From an uncultured Actinomycetes bacterium (GTDB taxonomy: Bacteria; Actinomycetota; Actinomycetes; Nanopelagicales; Nanopelagicaceae): 41,927 bases of DNA. The position numbers were made by a program, and so were the translations under genes. This document shows positions 9,147 through 19,767 of this stretch, one piece after another. Under the pieces are notes generated by a model that searched no databases, was not told the DNA's origin, and saw nothing but the letters and a program-made list of their open reading frames with translations. How positions within the stretch are numbered: position 1 is the stretch's first letter; each line of letters opens with the position of its first letter. The stretch lies in contig CAIQHM010000017.1 of NCBI GenBank assembly GCA_903871555.1, forward strand, positions 1 through 41,927. The letters are read 5' to 3'.

Positions 9147-10337
9147 CTAATCGTCTATTTTGAAGCCATCTTTAATTGCGCCGAGTTCGATACCAGCGGC
9201 AACGTGGTCAGTATTCTCGCCTCGTGCAAGCTGAGCGGCATGTGCTTTATCGTGCCAACGTTCTTCGATATTTCCGTATCGCCAAATGAGTAGAGCGATT
9301 GACCAGACAACAACAAAGCCAGCAACGATTATGTAGCCAGCTGAATTAAGATTGAAATCATTTGCATAGTTCCAGAAGCCGCCAGATAGGTTCAGTTGAT
9401 TTGAAATTACCTGCAAGATTTCTAGCCCACCCACGAAAAGCGCAACTGCAACTGAGAGACCAGTAATGACAATGTTGTAGTAAACCTTGCGAACTGGTTT
9501 TGAAAAGGCCCAACCATAAGCGAAGTTCATAAAGGAGCCATCGATAGTATCGAGAAGACTCATTCCGCCTGCAAAGAAGAAGGGGAGTGAAAGTATTGCC
9601 CACCAAGGAAGTCCTGCGATTACAGAAGTACCGGCAAGGACTAGTAGACCAACTTCAGTAGCGGTGTCAAAGCCTAGGCCGAAGAGAATTCCGAGCGGAT
9701 ACATCTTCCAACTTGCATCGATGCGACGAGCAATCGGCCCAAAGAAACGCATCAAGAGGCCACGGGCATTTAAATGTTTTTCAAGTTCGTCTTCACTATA
9801 TGCACCTTTACGCATCTGCGCGAAGACTTTTACAATCGAAATCAAAACTACTAAATTCAAAATCGCAATCAACATCAAAAAGGTGCCAGAAACCGTTGTG
9901 CCAATCAGGCCGGTGTAGTGATGCAGCGAAGAGTTCTCATCTTTCAACTGTGATCCAAGAGCTTTGATTCCAAAGTTCAATAATATTGCCAATACTGCGA
10001 CAACTGAGGAGTGGCCTAGTGAGAAGAAGAAACCAACAGCAAGTGGGCGCTTTCCTTCAGACATTAATTTTCGAGTCGTATTATCAATTGCACTTATGTG
10101 ATCGGCGTCGAATGCGTGGCGCATACCAAGTGTGTAAGCAAGTGCCGCAGTTCCCCAACCAAAGAGTGAACCATCGCTTAATTCATATTTTCCAGAAACA
10201 GCCAGTCCCATCAATACAAAACCAGCAATGTGTAGGAAGGCGATAACACCAAACATCGCAGCCATCCGGCGCCACTCATCCCGAGTTAGGCGATCGCGAA
10301 GCGGGATTTTGACCGATGCAGTGGCAACCTGGTTCAT
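9147..10337 (-). CDS. NiCoT-family nickel/cobalt transporter (HoxN/NixA type)
   Basis: 396 aa; signature RHAFDADHISAIDNTTR and LGFDTATEVGLL. Confidence 0.92.
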   Translation of the reverse strand: MNQVATASVKIPLRDRLTRDEWRRMAAMFGVIAFLHIAGFVLMGLAVSGKYELSDGSLFGWGTAALAYTLGMRHAFDADHISAIDNTTRKLMSEGKRPLAVGFFFSLGHSSVVAVLAILLNFGIKALGSQLKDENSSLHHYTGLIGTTVSGTFLMLIAILNLVVLISIVKVFAQMRKGAYSEDELEKHLNARGLLMRFFGPIARRIDASWKMYPLGILFGLGFDTATEVGLLVLAGTSVIAGLPWWAILSLPFFFAGGMSLLDTIDGSFMNFAYGWAFSKPVRKVYYNIVITGLSVAVALFVGGLEILQVISNQLNLSGGFWNYANDFNLNSAGYIIVAGFVVVWSIALLIWRYGNIEERWHDKAHAAQLARGENTDHVAAGIELGAIKDGFKIDD

Positions 10338-10356
10338 CTTCCGCCCCTTCTTCTAG

Positions 10357-10373
10357 ATGCAAATGATTTGCAA
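10357..10373 (-). promoter_or_regulatory. Nur-box-like palindrome upstream of NiCoT gene
   Basis: TTGCAA-ATCAT-TTGCAT on minus strand; contains perfect 7-1-7 palindrome TGCAAAT-C-ATTTGCA, 20 bp upstream of the ATG. Confidence 0.5.
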
Positions 10374-10416
10374 GAAGGAAAAATACCTGAGTTTGGGAAC
10401 CGACGCAACTTGAAAA

Positions 10417-10450
10417 TAAAGAAGCCCCCGATCTCTCGAGGGCTTCCCTG
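10417..10450 (-). terminator. Rho-independent terminator downstream of glnA
   Basis: Minus strand GAAGCCCTCGAGAGATCGGGGGCTTC followed by TTTATTTT. Confidence 0.8.
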
Positions 10451-10460
10451 AAGTTATTTC

Positions 10461-11891
10461 TTAGAGGTCGTAATAAAGCTCGAACTCGGCTGGATGTGGA
10501 CGCAAGCGGACGTAATCCACTTCTTCCTTACGCTTCCAAGTGATCCAAGTTTCGATTAGATCCTTTGTGAATACGCCACCCTTGAGCAGGAACTCGTGAT
10601 CGGCTTCTAGGTTATCTAGAACTGCATCAAGTGATCCTGGAACTTGTTGGATTGCAGCAGCTTCTTCGCCTTCCAATTCGTACAAGTCTTTATCAACTGG
10701 CTTTGGTGGCTCGATCTTGTTCTGAATTCCATCTAGTCCGGCCATAAGCATTGCAGCGAATGCTAGGTATGGGTTTGATGACGGATCTGGACAACGGAAT
10801 TCAATGCGCTTTGCCTTTGGATTCGAACCAGTGATTGGGATACGAATACATGCAGAACGGTTACGAGCTGAGTAAACAAGATTTACTGGTGCTTCGTATC
10901 CTGGAACTAAGCGACGGTATGAGTTAACGGTTGGGTTAGTGAATGCAAGCAATGAAGGTGCATGCTTTAGAAGTCCACCAACGTACCAACGAGCCATGTC
11001 AGAAAGATCGCCGTATCCATCACCGAAGAACAATGGCTTTCCATCTTTCCAAAGTGATTGGTGAACGTGCATACCTGAACCGTTATCGCCGAATAGTGGC
11101 TTTGGCATAAAGGTTGCAGTCTTGCCAGCTTCCCATGCGGTGTTCTTAATGATGTATTTGAATTTCATTACATCATCGCCGGCAGACAAAATATCTGAGA
11201 AGCGATAATTAATTTCCATCTGTCCTGCAGTACCAACTTCGTGGTGTGAACGTTCTACAAGTAGACCGGCTTCGCCAAGCTTCATAACCATTTGGTCGCG
11301 AAGGTCTGCGAATTGATCTGTTGGAGAGACTGGGAAATATCCACCCTTGATACGTGTGCGGTATCCACGGTTTGGAGTGCCATCTGGATCGTATTCAACG
11401 CCAGTGTTCCATGCGCCTTCATATGAATCGATATGGTGGTATGACTCATTCATTCCAGTCTTGAAACGAATTGCATCAAATACATAGAACTCGGCTTCTG
11501 GTGCGAAGAATGCAGTATCTGCAATTCCAGTGCCCTTTAAATATTCAACTGCTTTTGAAACAACGCCACGTGGATCTCGTGAGTATGGAGAGTCATCGAT
11601 TGGGTTGTGAACAGAGAAGAGAATTACCAACGTTTTAACATCACGGAATGGATCGATGAATGCTGATTCCGGAATAGGAAGCAACTTCATATCTGATTCG
11701 TGAATTGCTTGGAAACCACGGATTGAAGAACCGTCGAACATCAGACCATCAGTGAAGACTGCTTCGTCGAATGACTCAACTGGAACGTTGAAGTGGTGTT
11801 GAATACCTGGAAGATCGATAAAGCGAACATCAATTAGCTTTACATCTTCCTTCTTAATAAATGCAAAAATCTCTGCAGAGTTCTTAAACAT
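10461..11891 (-). CDS. glnA: Type I glutamine synthetase
   Basis: 476 aa; [45 protein letters not shown] adenylylation-type tyrosine region. Confidence 0.97.
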   Translation of the reverse strand: MFKNSAEIFAFIKKEDVKLIDVRFIDLPGIQHHFNVPVESFDEAVFTDGLMFDGSSIRGFQAIHESDMKLLPIPESAFIDPFRDVKTLVILFSVHNPIDDSPYSRDPRGVVSKAVEYLKGTGIADTAFFAPEAEFYVFDAIRFKTGMNESYHHIDSYEGAWNTGVEYDPDGTPNRGYRTRIKGGYFPVSPTDQFADLRDQMVMKLGEAGLLVERSHHEVGTAGQMEINYRFSDILSAGDDVMKFKYIIKNTAWEAGKTATFMPKPLFGDNGSGMHVHQSLWKDGKPLFFGDGYGDLSDMARWYVGGLLKHAPSLLAFTNPTVNSYRRLVPGYEAPVNLVYSARNRSACIRIPITGSNPKAKRIEFRCPDPSSNPYLAFAAMLMAGLDGIQNKIEPPKPVDKDLYELEGEEAAAIQQVPGSLDAVLDNLEADHEFLLKGGVFTKDLIETWITWKRKEEVDYVRLRPHPAEFELYYDL

Positions 11892-12003
11892 TTTTCTCCC
11901 GGTTAGGTTCTAGTCTCTTGGATGAGCGCTTCGCCGAGCCCACCAATGTGATTGTTTATGGGGAAAATATAGGCGGTTCTCGTAAAAAACGGTTAACCGA
12001 ATT

Positions 12004-12019
12004 GTTACGTTTGTGTTTC
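12004..12019. promoter_or_regulatory. GlnR-like binding site candidate in glnA/RDD divergent promoter region
   Basis: Plus: GTTAC-gtttgt-GTTTC; minus: GAAAC-acaaac-GTAAC, with neighbouring GGTTAACC at 11991..11998. Confidence 0.35.
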
Positions 12020-12053
12020 GACCTGCCTGCCTGCGCGCTTATGGGATAGGGGT

Positions 12054-12059
12054 TAGCCT
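12054..12059 (+). promoter_or_regulatory. Candidate -10 element for leaderless RDD transcript
   Basis: TAGCCT followed by 6 nt then ATG at 12066, no SD. Confidence 0.4.
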
Positions 12060-12065
12060 TGGCAG

Positions 12066-12413
12066 ATGGAAATTGCAGGCTTGGGAAGAAGGTTTTTAGC
12101 TCTAATGATCGATTGGGCGATGTGCTCGATAATTGCCAGCTTCATTGGCTTTGAGTCTAAATCGCTCACGATATTAGTTCTCTTTTTCGTCGAGGTAAGT
12201 ATTTTGACAGCCTTGCAGCAAGCATCTGCAGGTCAGCGAATTTTAAAGATGCGCGTTGTTGATTTCACAAATAGTGGCGTTGTTCCACCTCAAAAGGTTT
12301 TACTTAGAACTTTTTTGATTTGCTTGGTACTTCCTGCTGTCTTCACGCGTGAAGGCAGAGGATTGCACGATTGGGTTACGAACTCAGTTGTAGTTAGAAA
12401 TCCAAGGCTTTAG
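12066..12413 (+). CDS. RDD family membrane protein
   Basis: 115 aa; GRRFLALMIDWAMCSIIASF...ASAGQRILKMRVVD...REGRGLHDWVTNSVVV. Confidence 0.88.
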   Translation: MEIAGLGRRFLALMIDWAMCSIIASFIGFESKSLTILVLFFVEVSILTALQQASAGQRILKMRVVDFTNSGVVPPQKVLLRTFLICLVLPAVFTREGRGLHDWVTNSVVVRNPRL

Positions 12414-12417
12414 CGCT

Positions 12418-13125
12418 TTAGCGCTTTGGCATTTTCGCATTGCGATTCATAGGCATTGGGCCTTTTGGAATCGGCATGCTCAATCCGCCAACTGCCTTTA
12501 GACGATTGCGAACTTCACGGACTTGATCTTTAGATAATTTCTTAGGTAATTTCTTTAGATGCTTCTGCAATTTACGGAGCGAAACTTGACCACTTCCATC
12601 ACCAACAATTACCTCAGTAAGAGCGACACCAGGAACAAAGCGTTCCATCTTGCGGCGTTCATCTTGCAGTAGTGCGCGAACAGCAGATGTCCCCTCACCA
12701 ACTAGAACAATTCCGGGACGACCAACACTTCGGTGAACCATGTCTTGGTTACGTGAAACATTTACTGCAGGGGTTGTCGTAAAGCCTTTGCGAATGGCCA
12801 TAAGAACTGAGGCGCCGGCGCCCATTTGATCTTGAATTGAAAGAAATGCCGCAGTATTGGCTAGACGTGTGAAAATAAAGAATGCGACAAGCACGGCAAG
12901 TGGAAGAGAAATAATTGTGAAATAAACAGGATGATTTAGCTGTATTCCAACGATAATTCCAGCACACAGAACAAGTACAAAAGCTAGTGCCATCCAGAGA
13001 AATGCTATTGGCTGATGTTTGCGAGTTAAACGGAAGGCATCCTTTAGAACCTGCATCTGCCCTTGCTTTTCGCCAGCAACTGGCTCATTGGTATTGGACT
13101 TAGCTTTTCTTTTGAATAGCGCCAT
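12418..13125 (-). CDS. DUF4191 domain membrane protein
   Basis: 235 aa, two TM helices followed by a basic soluble C-terminus; located next to lipA as in many actinobacteria. Confidence 0.8.
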   Translation of the reverse strand: MALFKRKAKSNTNEPVAGEKQGQMQVLKDAFRLTRKHQPIAFLWMALAFVLVLCAGIIVGIQLNHPVYFTIISLPLAVLVAFFIFTRLANTAAFLSIQDQMGAGASVLMAIRKGFTTTPAVNVSRNQDMVHRSVGRPGIVLVGEGTSAVRALLQDERRKMERFVPGVALTEVIVGDGSGQVSLRKLQKHLKKLPKKLSKDQVREVRNRLKAVGGLSMPIPKGPMPMNRNAKMPKR

Positions 13126-13880
13126 TACGGTTTCTCCTCATTAATTGCTTTTTCTTTTAAATGCTCGGCCCATTCTATTTCAACTTGCTGCGGCGTTGGG
13201 GCAGTTCCGCCTAATCTGGCAGGAGCCCAGCGTTGGCCCACGTGTGAATCTGGATATTGATTCTGCACCTTAGTTAATAAATCTTTCATAAGTTGGCGAA
13301 GTTGACCTTCGGCTTCATCAACATCTTGACCTTTCTTGACGATGAAAGGTTGACCAAATGCCACAGTAATTGGAAACTTATTTCGTTTCCAATTCGCCTT
13401 AACTTTCTTGGTGAATACTCGCTGGCTGCCCCAAACAATCGTTGGAATTATTGGAGTATCAGAACCCATAGCTAAGCGAACCGCACCCGTTTTAAGTTCC
13501 TTGATTTCAAAGCTGCGGCTGATTGTTGCTTCGGGGAAGATTCCGATTACTTCACCGGCGCGAAGATAACGAAGAGCTGCCACAAACGAACTTGATCCGC
13601 TGGAACGATCAACGCAGATATGGTGCATTCCGCGCATCAGGGGACCGGCAAGTTTGTTGTCGAAGATCTCTTTCTTCGCCATAAATCTGACATATCTCTT
13701 GCGGGGTAAAACTGCTGTACCGGTGATAGCAAAATCTAAATAACCGATGTGATTTATTGCAAGAATTGCGCCGCCTTTTTGCGGGATATTTTCAATGCCG
13801 GTGAAATCAAATTTAAGTCCGAGATATTTCCAGAGTCCTTTGATTGCTAAGACAACTGGGGGATAGACGAAATCACGCAT
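13125..13880 (-). CDS. 1-acyl-sn-glycerol-3-phosphate acyltransferase (PlsC family)
   Basis: ILAINHIGYLDF (NHxxxxD) and GIFPEATISRS motifs. Confidence 0.9.
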   Translation of the reverse strand: MRDFVYPPVVLAIKGLWKYLGLKFDFTGIENIPQKGGAILAINHIGYLDFAITGTAVLPRKRYVRFMAKKEIFDNKLAGPLMRGMHHICVDRSSGSSSFVAALRYLRAGEVIGIFPEATISRSFEIKELKTGAVRLAMGSDTPIIPTIVWGSQRVFTKKVKANWKRNKFPITVAFGQPFIVKKGQDVDEAEGQLRQLMKDLLTKVQNQYPDSHVGQRWAPARLGGTAPTPQQVEIEWAEHLKEKAINEEKP

Positions 13881-14809
13881 CAGATATTTGCCCGTTTTTC
13901 TTGAGCTTGCTTATACAAACGACCCGCGCGATAACTTGATCGAACAAGAGGTCCGCTCATCACACCTGCGAAACCAATGGCATCGGCTTCGGCACTTAAT
14001 TCGACAAATTCATTTGGCTTTACCCAACGCTCGACAGGGTGGTGTTTTGATGTCGGTCTTAAATATTGCGTGATTGTGATTAGGTCGCAACCGGCGCCAT
14101 GAAGATCGACTAGGGCCTGGGTAACTTCTTCACGGGTCTCGCCCATTCCAAGGATCAAATTCGATTTAGTAATAAGACCAAAGGCGCGAGCCTGAGAAAT
14201 AACATCCAAGGAACGTTCGTATCTAAAGGCGGGACGAATCCGCTTAAAAATACGAGGAACTGTCTCAAGGTTGTGTGCAAAGACTTCTGGTCGAGTTTCA
14301 AATACTTCATTTAACAAATGGGGTTTACCGCTGAAATCTGGCGCCAACATTTCAACACCAGTGCCCGGATTTAGCTCGTGCACTTTGCGAATCGTTTCAG
14401 CATATAACCAAGCGCCTTCATCATCTAAATCATCTCTGGTGACGCCAGTGATAGTTGCATATTTAAGTTGCATGGCAGCAACAGATTCGGCAACGCGGCG
14501 CGGCTCATCGCGATCTAGGGGATCTGGCTTTCCAGTATCAATATTGCAGAAATCGCAACGACGCGTGCATTTTTCGCCACCAATTAAGAATGTAGCTTCA
14601 CGATCTTCCCAACATTCAAAAATATTTGGACACGCCGCTTCCTGACAGACTGTGTGCAACCCCTCTTTTACAACTAGCGAACGAAGGGCTGTGTATTCCG
14701 GTCCCATAATTGCGCGAGTCTTAATCCACTCTGGCTTTCGTTCAATCGGAACCTGAGCATTTCGCGCTTCGATTCTAAGTAATGGTCGACCTTCTGGCGC
14801 GATTGTCAT
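13880..14809 (-). CDS. lipA: Lipoyl synthase
   Basis: [13 protein letters not shown] cluster and [10 protein letters not shown] radical SAM motif, RSSYRAG C-terminus. Confidence 0.97.
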   Translation of the reverse strand: MTIAPEGRPLLRIEARNAQVPIERKPEWIKTRAIMGPEYTALRSLVVKEGLHTVCQEAACPNIFECWEDREATFLIGGEKCTRRCDFCNIDTGKPDPLDRDEPRRVAESVAAMQLKYATITGVTRDDLDDEGAWLYAETIRKVHELNPGTGVEMLAPDFSGKPHLLNEVFETRPEVFAHNLETVPRIFKRIRPAFRYERSLDVISQARAFGLITKSNLILGMGETREEVTQALVDLHGAGCDLITITQYLRPTSKHHPVERWVKPNEFVELSAEADAIGFAGVMSGPLVRSSYRAGRLYKQAQEKRANI

Positions 14810-15462
14810 TGTGCAATCCGATCAAGTGCTGTTAGTAAATGCTTCTCAACAATCGGGGCAACTTCTGAAATGTTTATCTCTCTTCCCAACTCTAAAGCAA
14901 GTGAAGTAACACCGGTGTCGGTGAAACCGCAAGGTTCGATGCGATCAAAAGCTGTCATATCCGGATTTACATTAAGTGCGAAGCCATGCATGGTTACGCC
15001 CTTTGCAACGCGAATTCCGATTGCAGCTATTTTGCGATCACCTTTTGCATCACGAACCCATACGCCACTTCGTTCGCAATACCGTTCTGTCTTAAGTCCC
15101 AATTCGGAACAAGCTTCAATTAGAGCAGTTTCTACTTCGCGAACAAACCCGACAACATCATTTCGATTTCGTAATTTAATAATTGGATAGCCAACTAATT
15201 GACCTTCGCCATGCCAAGTAATTTTTCCGCCTCGGTCAACATCGATTACTGGAGTTCCATCAAGAGGGCGTTCGTGGATTTCGGTTCTGCGCCCTGCGGT
15301 ATAAACCGAAGGATGCTCTAAGAAAATTACGGTATTCGGGGTTTGCCCAGAAATTACGCCAGCTTGAATTTCACGTTGGTGATCCCAGGCCTTCTGGTAT
15401 TCAACAAGACCCAAATGTTCAACCAATATAGGGTTGGCTTTAACCCCTAGGCTCGAATACAT
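14806..15462 (-). CDS. lipB: Lipoyl(octanoyl) transferase (ORF open to 15597; start near 15462 preferred)
   Basis: [39 protein letters not shown]...[11 protein letters not shown]; the longer ORF would overlap the MMPL start. Confidence 0.93.
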   Translation of the reverse strand: MYSSLGVKANPILVEHLGLVEYQKAWDHQREIQAGVISGQTPNTVIFLEHPSVYTAGRRTEIHERPLDGTPVIDVDRGGKITWHGEGQLVGYPIIKLRNRNDVVGFVREVETALIEACSELGLKTERYCERSGVWVRDAKGDRKIAAIGIRVAKGVTMHGFALNVNPDMTAFDRIEPCGFTDTGVTSLALELGREINISEVAPIVEKHLLTALDRIAQ

Positions 15463-15529
15463 AAGCCTGAGCCTAAGGTAACCTTCGCGTCTAAACCAAT
15501 TAAAGAGCGAATAATCCGAAAGGTTAGGC

Positions 15530-17737
15530 ATGTTCTCGAAAAAAACTTCATCAATTAAAGGTCGCAAACCGCTTTGGCTGGCCATCGTCGTAGTCATAGT
15601 TTGGATGTCAATATCTGGTGTAACTGGCCCACTTTTCGGAAAACTCTCTTCGGTTCAGGAGAACAACAACTCATCTTTCTTACCACCAGAATCTGAAGCG
15701 ACTCGAGCCGCTACCGCTATTGCTAAGTTCTCAGATAGCGCCAACGATCAAATTCCTGCGCTTGTTCTCTTTACTGGTGATGTTACGGTCGAACACATTG
15801 CATCCGCGCAAGTTTTCACACAGAGCCTGGGCGCAAAGATGCTCGTCGACTCTGATGGCCAATTAATTAAAGATAAGAGCGGTAAAGAAGTTTCTATTCC
15901 ACTTTCTAATTACTTTATTAAAGGTGCCGAGATCACTTCTTTCCCCGCTCCGGATGGAAAAGCAATTTTGGCAAGTTTTCCAATAAGCGTTCAGGTTGCC
16001 ACCGAACTCTTGCCTAATGAGAAAGATCCTGCTCTGCCAGGGATCGTTGAATCAATTCGTTACTATGCAAATGATTATGCAAAGGCCAATGGTTTTGTAA
16101 CTCACACAACTGGCTTTGCGGGAATTCTTGCTGACTTGTTTGGTGCTTTCGGTAGTATTGACTCTGCTCTACTACTTACAACTGGAGGAGTAGTAGCAAT
16201 TATTTTGATTATTGTCTACCGATCTCCGTTCCTATGGATACTTCCACTGATGTCTGCAGGATTAGCTCTTACATTATCTGGTGGCGTTATTTACATTCTT
16301 GCCAAGAACAATGTGATAACTCTGGATGGTCAATCGCAAGGAATCCTCTCGGTTCTAGTTCTCGGTGCGGCCACGGATTATGCGTTGCTATTGATCGCTA
16401 GATATCGCGAAGAGCTTCATCTTCACGAATCTCGTTATGACGCGATGAAAGTTGCTTGGCGCGGAGTAGTCGAACCAATCGTGGCATCTGGAAGCACTGT
16501 AACAATTGGTCTTTTAGTCCTGCTGCTGAGTGAATTGAATAACAATCGTGGCCTTGGCCCAATTGGCGCAATCGGAATTGTCTGCTCCATGATCACAATT
16601 CTTACCTTGCTACCAGCACTGCTTGTCATTTTTGGCCGTTGGATTTTTTGGCCAAAGGTTGCACGTTTTGGTGGTGCCGATGAAAAACTTACTGGGGCAT
16701 GGGCCAAGGTCGCAGCTGCAACTGCGCGCCATCCACGCAAGTATTGGATCGTTGCGTCATCGATTCTTATTATTTTGGCCGGTTTATCTTCAACACTAAA
16801 TGCAACAGGGCTTTCCACAATTGACTCATTCACTAATCGCACTGATTCAGTAGTCGGACAGGAAGAACTTCTAAAGCATTTCCCGGGTGGTCAGGGACAA
16901 CCAACTCAAATTGTGCTGAAGCAAGAACTTGCGACGGCTGCAATTGCACAGTTGAAGCAGAACGAAGGAGTTGATTCTGTATCTCCGATGGTTGATGGAT
17001 TTGTAGTTCAAGGTCAACCACTTCCACCGATAAAAGTTGTTGATGGGAATGTTCTGCTAAATGTAATTCTTAAATACGCGCCGGATTCTAAAGAAGCAAT
17101 TGCCATGATTCCTGGATTGCGCACCGATATTGAAAAATTAGATCCAACAATTCTTGTTGGTGGTTCAACCTCTGTCAGTTATGACATTAACCAGGCTTCA
17201 AAGCGTGATCGAAACCTAATTATTCCAATCGTACTATTTATTATTGCGATCATTCTTGGACTTCTGCTGCGCTCTATTTATGCGGCGGTTCTTCTACTTG
17301 CAACGGTTGTTATCTCATTCTTTGCAACTCTCGGTGCTTGCGCCGTGATCTTCAATCATATTTTCCACTTTAAAGGCGCCGATCCATCATTCCCGCTATT
17401 CGCCTTTATCTTCCTTGTCGCACTTGGCATTGATTACAACATCTTCTTGATGACACGCGTTCGCGAAGAAACACAGAAAATGGGTACTCGTGCCGGAATG
17501 ACCAAGGCGCTAACAGTTACAGGTGGCGTTATTACCTCTGCTGGAATTGTCTTGGCTGCAACCTTCGCAGTTCTTGGAATTCTGCCTTTGGTATTTCTAG
17601 CAGAACTTGGATTCGCAGTTGGATTTGGCGTATTGCTCGACACCATGTTGGTCCGCTCCATTTTGGTCCCAGCGCTCGTACACGAAATCGGACCGAAGGT
17701 TTGGTGGCCCTCAAAGCTGCAATTCCACGCCAAGTGA
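15530..17737 (+). CDS. MMPL-family RND-type transporter
   Basis: 735 aa; [32 protein letters not shown] motifs, duplicated TM architecture. Confidence 0.92.
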   Translation: MFSKKTSSIKGRKPLWLAIVVVIVWMSISGVTGPLFGKLSSVQENNNSSFLPPESEATRAATAIAKFSDSANDQIPALVLFTGDVTVEHIASAQVFTQSLGAKMLVDSDGQLIKDKSGKEVSIPLSNYFIKGAEITSFPAPDGKAILASFPISVQVATELLPNEKDPALPGIVESIRYYANDYAKANGFVTHTTGFAGILADLFGAFGSIDSALLLTTGGVVAIILIIVYRSPFLWILPLMSAGLALTLSGGVIYILAKNNVITLDGQSQGILSVLVLGAATDYALLLIARYREELHLHESRYDAMKVAWRGVVEPIVASGSTVTIGLLVLLLSELNNNRGLGPIGAIGIVCSMITILTLLPALLVIFGRWIFWPKVARFGGADEKLTGAWAKVAAATARHPRKYWIVASSILIILAGLSSTLNATGLSTIDSFTNRTDSVVGQEELLKHFPGGQGQPTQIVLKQELATAAIAQLKQNEGVDSVSPMVDGFVVQGQPLPPIKVVDGNVLLNVILKYAPDSKEAIAMIPGLRTDIEKLDPTILVGGSTSVSYDINQASKRDRNLIIPIVLFIIAIILGLLLRSIYAAVLLLATVVISFFATLGACAVIFNHIFHFKGADPSFPLFAFIFLVALGIDYNIFLMTRVREETQKMGTRAGMTKALTVTGGVITSAGIVLAATFAVLGILPLVFLAELGFAVGFGVLLDTMLVRSILVPALVHEIGPKVWWPSKLQFHAK

Positions 17738-18870
17738 GTAAATCCGTTGTTGTAGTTGGCGCAGGATTAGCAGGACTTACCTGCGCCATCTATCTTCAAC
17801 GCTCTGGTCATAAGGTAACAATTCTTGAGGCGAGTGATCGTGTTGGTGGTCGCGTAAAAACTGATTCGGTAAATGGATATTTATTCGATCATGGCTTCCA
17901 AGTGATAAATCCAAATTATTCAGAAATAAAACGGTTGGATGCTCTCAGGGAAATTGAATTTAACGAAATCTTTAACAGTCTACGAGTTATTGAATATGAC
18001 CACGAAGTTAAGGTTGGGCTTGGCCATATTGCAAAGACTTTGAGTATTGGCAACGTTAGTGAAAAATTAGCGTTTACTAACTTTTTAATTGGCCGCGATA
18101 AAGGTTCAAATTTAGAAGAATGTTCAACAGGGTTTAGCGAGATATATTCCAGAATTCTCTCCCCATTCTTGCGTGGGGTATTTCTAGCAGACCCAAGTCA
18201 AATTAGATCTGATATTGCGCGCGAAATTATTCGGTCTTTTATTCTTGGCCGTCCGGGAGTTCCCACGAATGGTGTTTGCGAATTCAGTGAGGCTCTGGCT
18301 GATCAGGTTCTTGATATAAAACTAAGCGCCATAGTCGATGAAATTAAGCAGGGGAGCGTTAGAGGAAACTTTGGAACAATAACTTGTGACGATGTGGTGG
18401 TAGCTACAGATCTAACGACAGCTGCGCAGTTGCTTGATCTTGGTGAAATTCCGAAGACGCTTAGTTCAACAACCTGGTATCACTCGACATCGCAGGAACT
18501 TGAGTCTGAAAGATACTTAGCAATAGATGCAAAGAGCCCGGTGGTTAACTCTTTAGTTATCTCTAAAGTTTCTTCATCTTATGCACCCGCGGAAATTAAT
18601 TTGATTTCGAGCACGACCATTGCACCGATCTCTGAGAGCGAAGTCCGCAAAGAACTTTCGAAATACTGGAAGTGTGAAACCCGAAATTGGGATTTGGTTG
18701 CTAGGTATGAAATTAAAAATTCCCTGCCATTTAGAAGTGATAAATTAGAGCTGAATCGAAATCCTAAAATAAGTGATGGAATTTATGTTGCCGGCGATCA
18801 TAGAAGCGTTCCTTCACAAAATGGTGCAATGAGATCTGGCCGCCAAGTAGCACTTGCAATTATTTCGTAG
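17734..18870 (+). CDS. FAD-dependent amine-oxidase/phytoene-desaturase-like oxidoreductase
   Basis: GTG at 17734 overlaps MMPL stop (GTGA); [37 protein letters not shown] dinucleotide fold, [23 protein letters not shown]-terminal FAD motif. Confidence 0.88.
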   Translation: MSKSVVVVGAGLAGLTCAIYLQRSGHKVTILEASDRVGGRVKTDSVNGYLFDHGFQVINPNYSEIKRLDALREIEFNEIFNSLRVIEYDHEVKVGLGHIAKTLSIGNVSEKLAFTNFLIGRDKGSNLEECSTGFSEIYSRILSPFLRGVFLADPSQIRSDIAREIIRSFILGRPGVPTNGVCEFSEALADQVLDIKLSAIVDEIKQGSVRGNFGTITCDDVVVATDLTTAAQLLDLGEIPKTLSSTTWYHSTSQELESERYLAIDAKSPVVNSLVISKVSSSYAPAEINLISSTTIAPISESEVRKELSKYWKCETRNWDLVARYEIKNSLPFRSDKLELNRNPKISDGIYVAGDHRSVPSQNGAMRSGRQVALAIIS

Positions 18871-19765
18871 GAGTTACAAGGGCCTCTAAAGCAGTAGTTA
18901 AATGTGGGTAATCAAAGTTAAAGCCATCTTGAATTAAAGTCTCTGGCAGAATCTTTTTGGATCCGAGAATTTCAGTGGAGAAGCCACCGAGGGCTAATTT
19001 GAGGGCAAAACTTGGTGCGGGAAAGAAGGCTGGTCTATGCATCGCTCGGGCAAGTGCAGCAGTAAATTCTTGATTGGTTGCTGGATTAGGTGAGGTGATA
19101 TTTACTGGACCTGAAACTTTAGATTCCATTAAGTGACAGATTGCGCGTACTTGATCGTGCAAGGTAATCCAAGACCACCACTGTTTTCCATTTCCTAATT
19201 TTCCGCCAAGGCCAAATCTAAATAGCGGAATCATGCGGCCGAGTGCGCCACCGGTTGGATCTAGAACTAATCCGGTCCGAATCTTTACGGTACGCACATC
19301 ACCTGCAAGATCAGCTGCACCTTCCCATTCCCGGCATACCGCTGATAGAAAATCATCCCCACCACGGTCTGCTTCGGTTACAGCGCGATTTCCAGTTTCA
19401 CCGTACCAACCGATTGCACTTGCTGAAATAAATACTGATGGTTTAACGGTTGCTACCGCATTAGCGATTGCTGTAGTTCCAAGCAACCTTGAATTCAAAA
19501 TTGCAGATTTATATTTCTTAGTCCAACGTTTATCACCAACACCAGCACCCGCTAAATGTATGACGGCATCAACACCTTCAAGCGCCGAGAGATCAACTGT
19601 TCCAGCGTTTGGATCCCAAGATATTTCATCTCGCGCAATTGCCGGACGGCGAACAAAGCGTTGAACGGTATGGCCTTCGCTTCGAAGATGGCCAACTAAC
19701 GCGGTTCCGATTAAACCGGATGCACCGCTAACCGCAACACGTTGTGGCGGTAGGCGAGATGCCAT
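18860..19765 (-). CDS. TIGR01777-family NAD-dependent epimerase/oxidoreductase
   Basis: [46 protein letters not shown]. Confidence 0.9.
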   Translation of the reverse strand: MASRLPPQRVAVSGASGLIGTALVGHLRSEGHTVQRFVRRPAIARDEISWDPNAGTVDLSALEGVDAVIHLAGAGVGDKRWTKKYKSAILNSRLLGTTAIANAVATVKPSVFISASAIGWYGETGNRAVTEADRGGDDFLSAVCREWEGAADLAGDVRTVKIRTGLVLDPTGGALGRMIPLFRFGLGGKLGNGKQWWSWITLHDQVRAICHLMESKVSGPVNITSPNPATNQEFTAALARAMHRPAFFPAPSFALKLALGGFSTEILGSKKILPETLIQDGFNFDYPHLTTALEALVTPTK

Positions 19766-19767
19766 TG

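Noticed and set aside
15463-15597. Upstream extension of lipB
   Set aside because: Would overlap the divergent MMPL start; lipB homology begins after the ATG near 15462.
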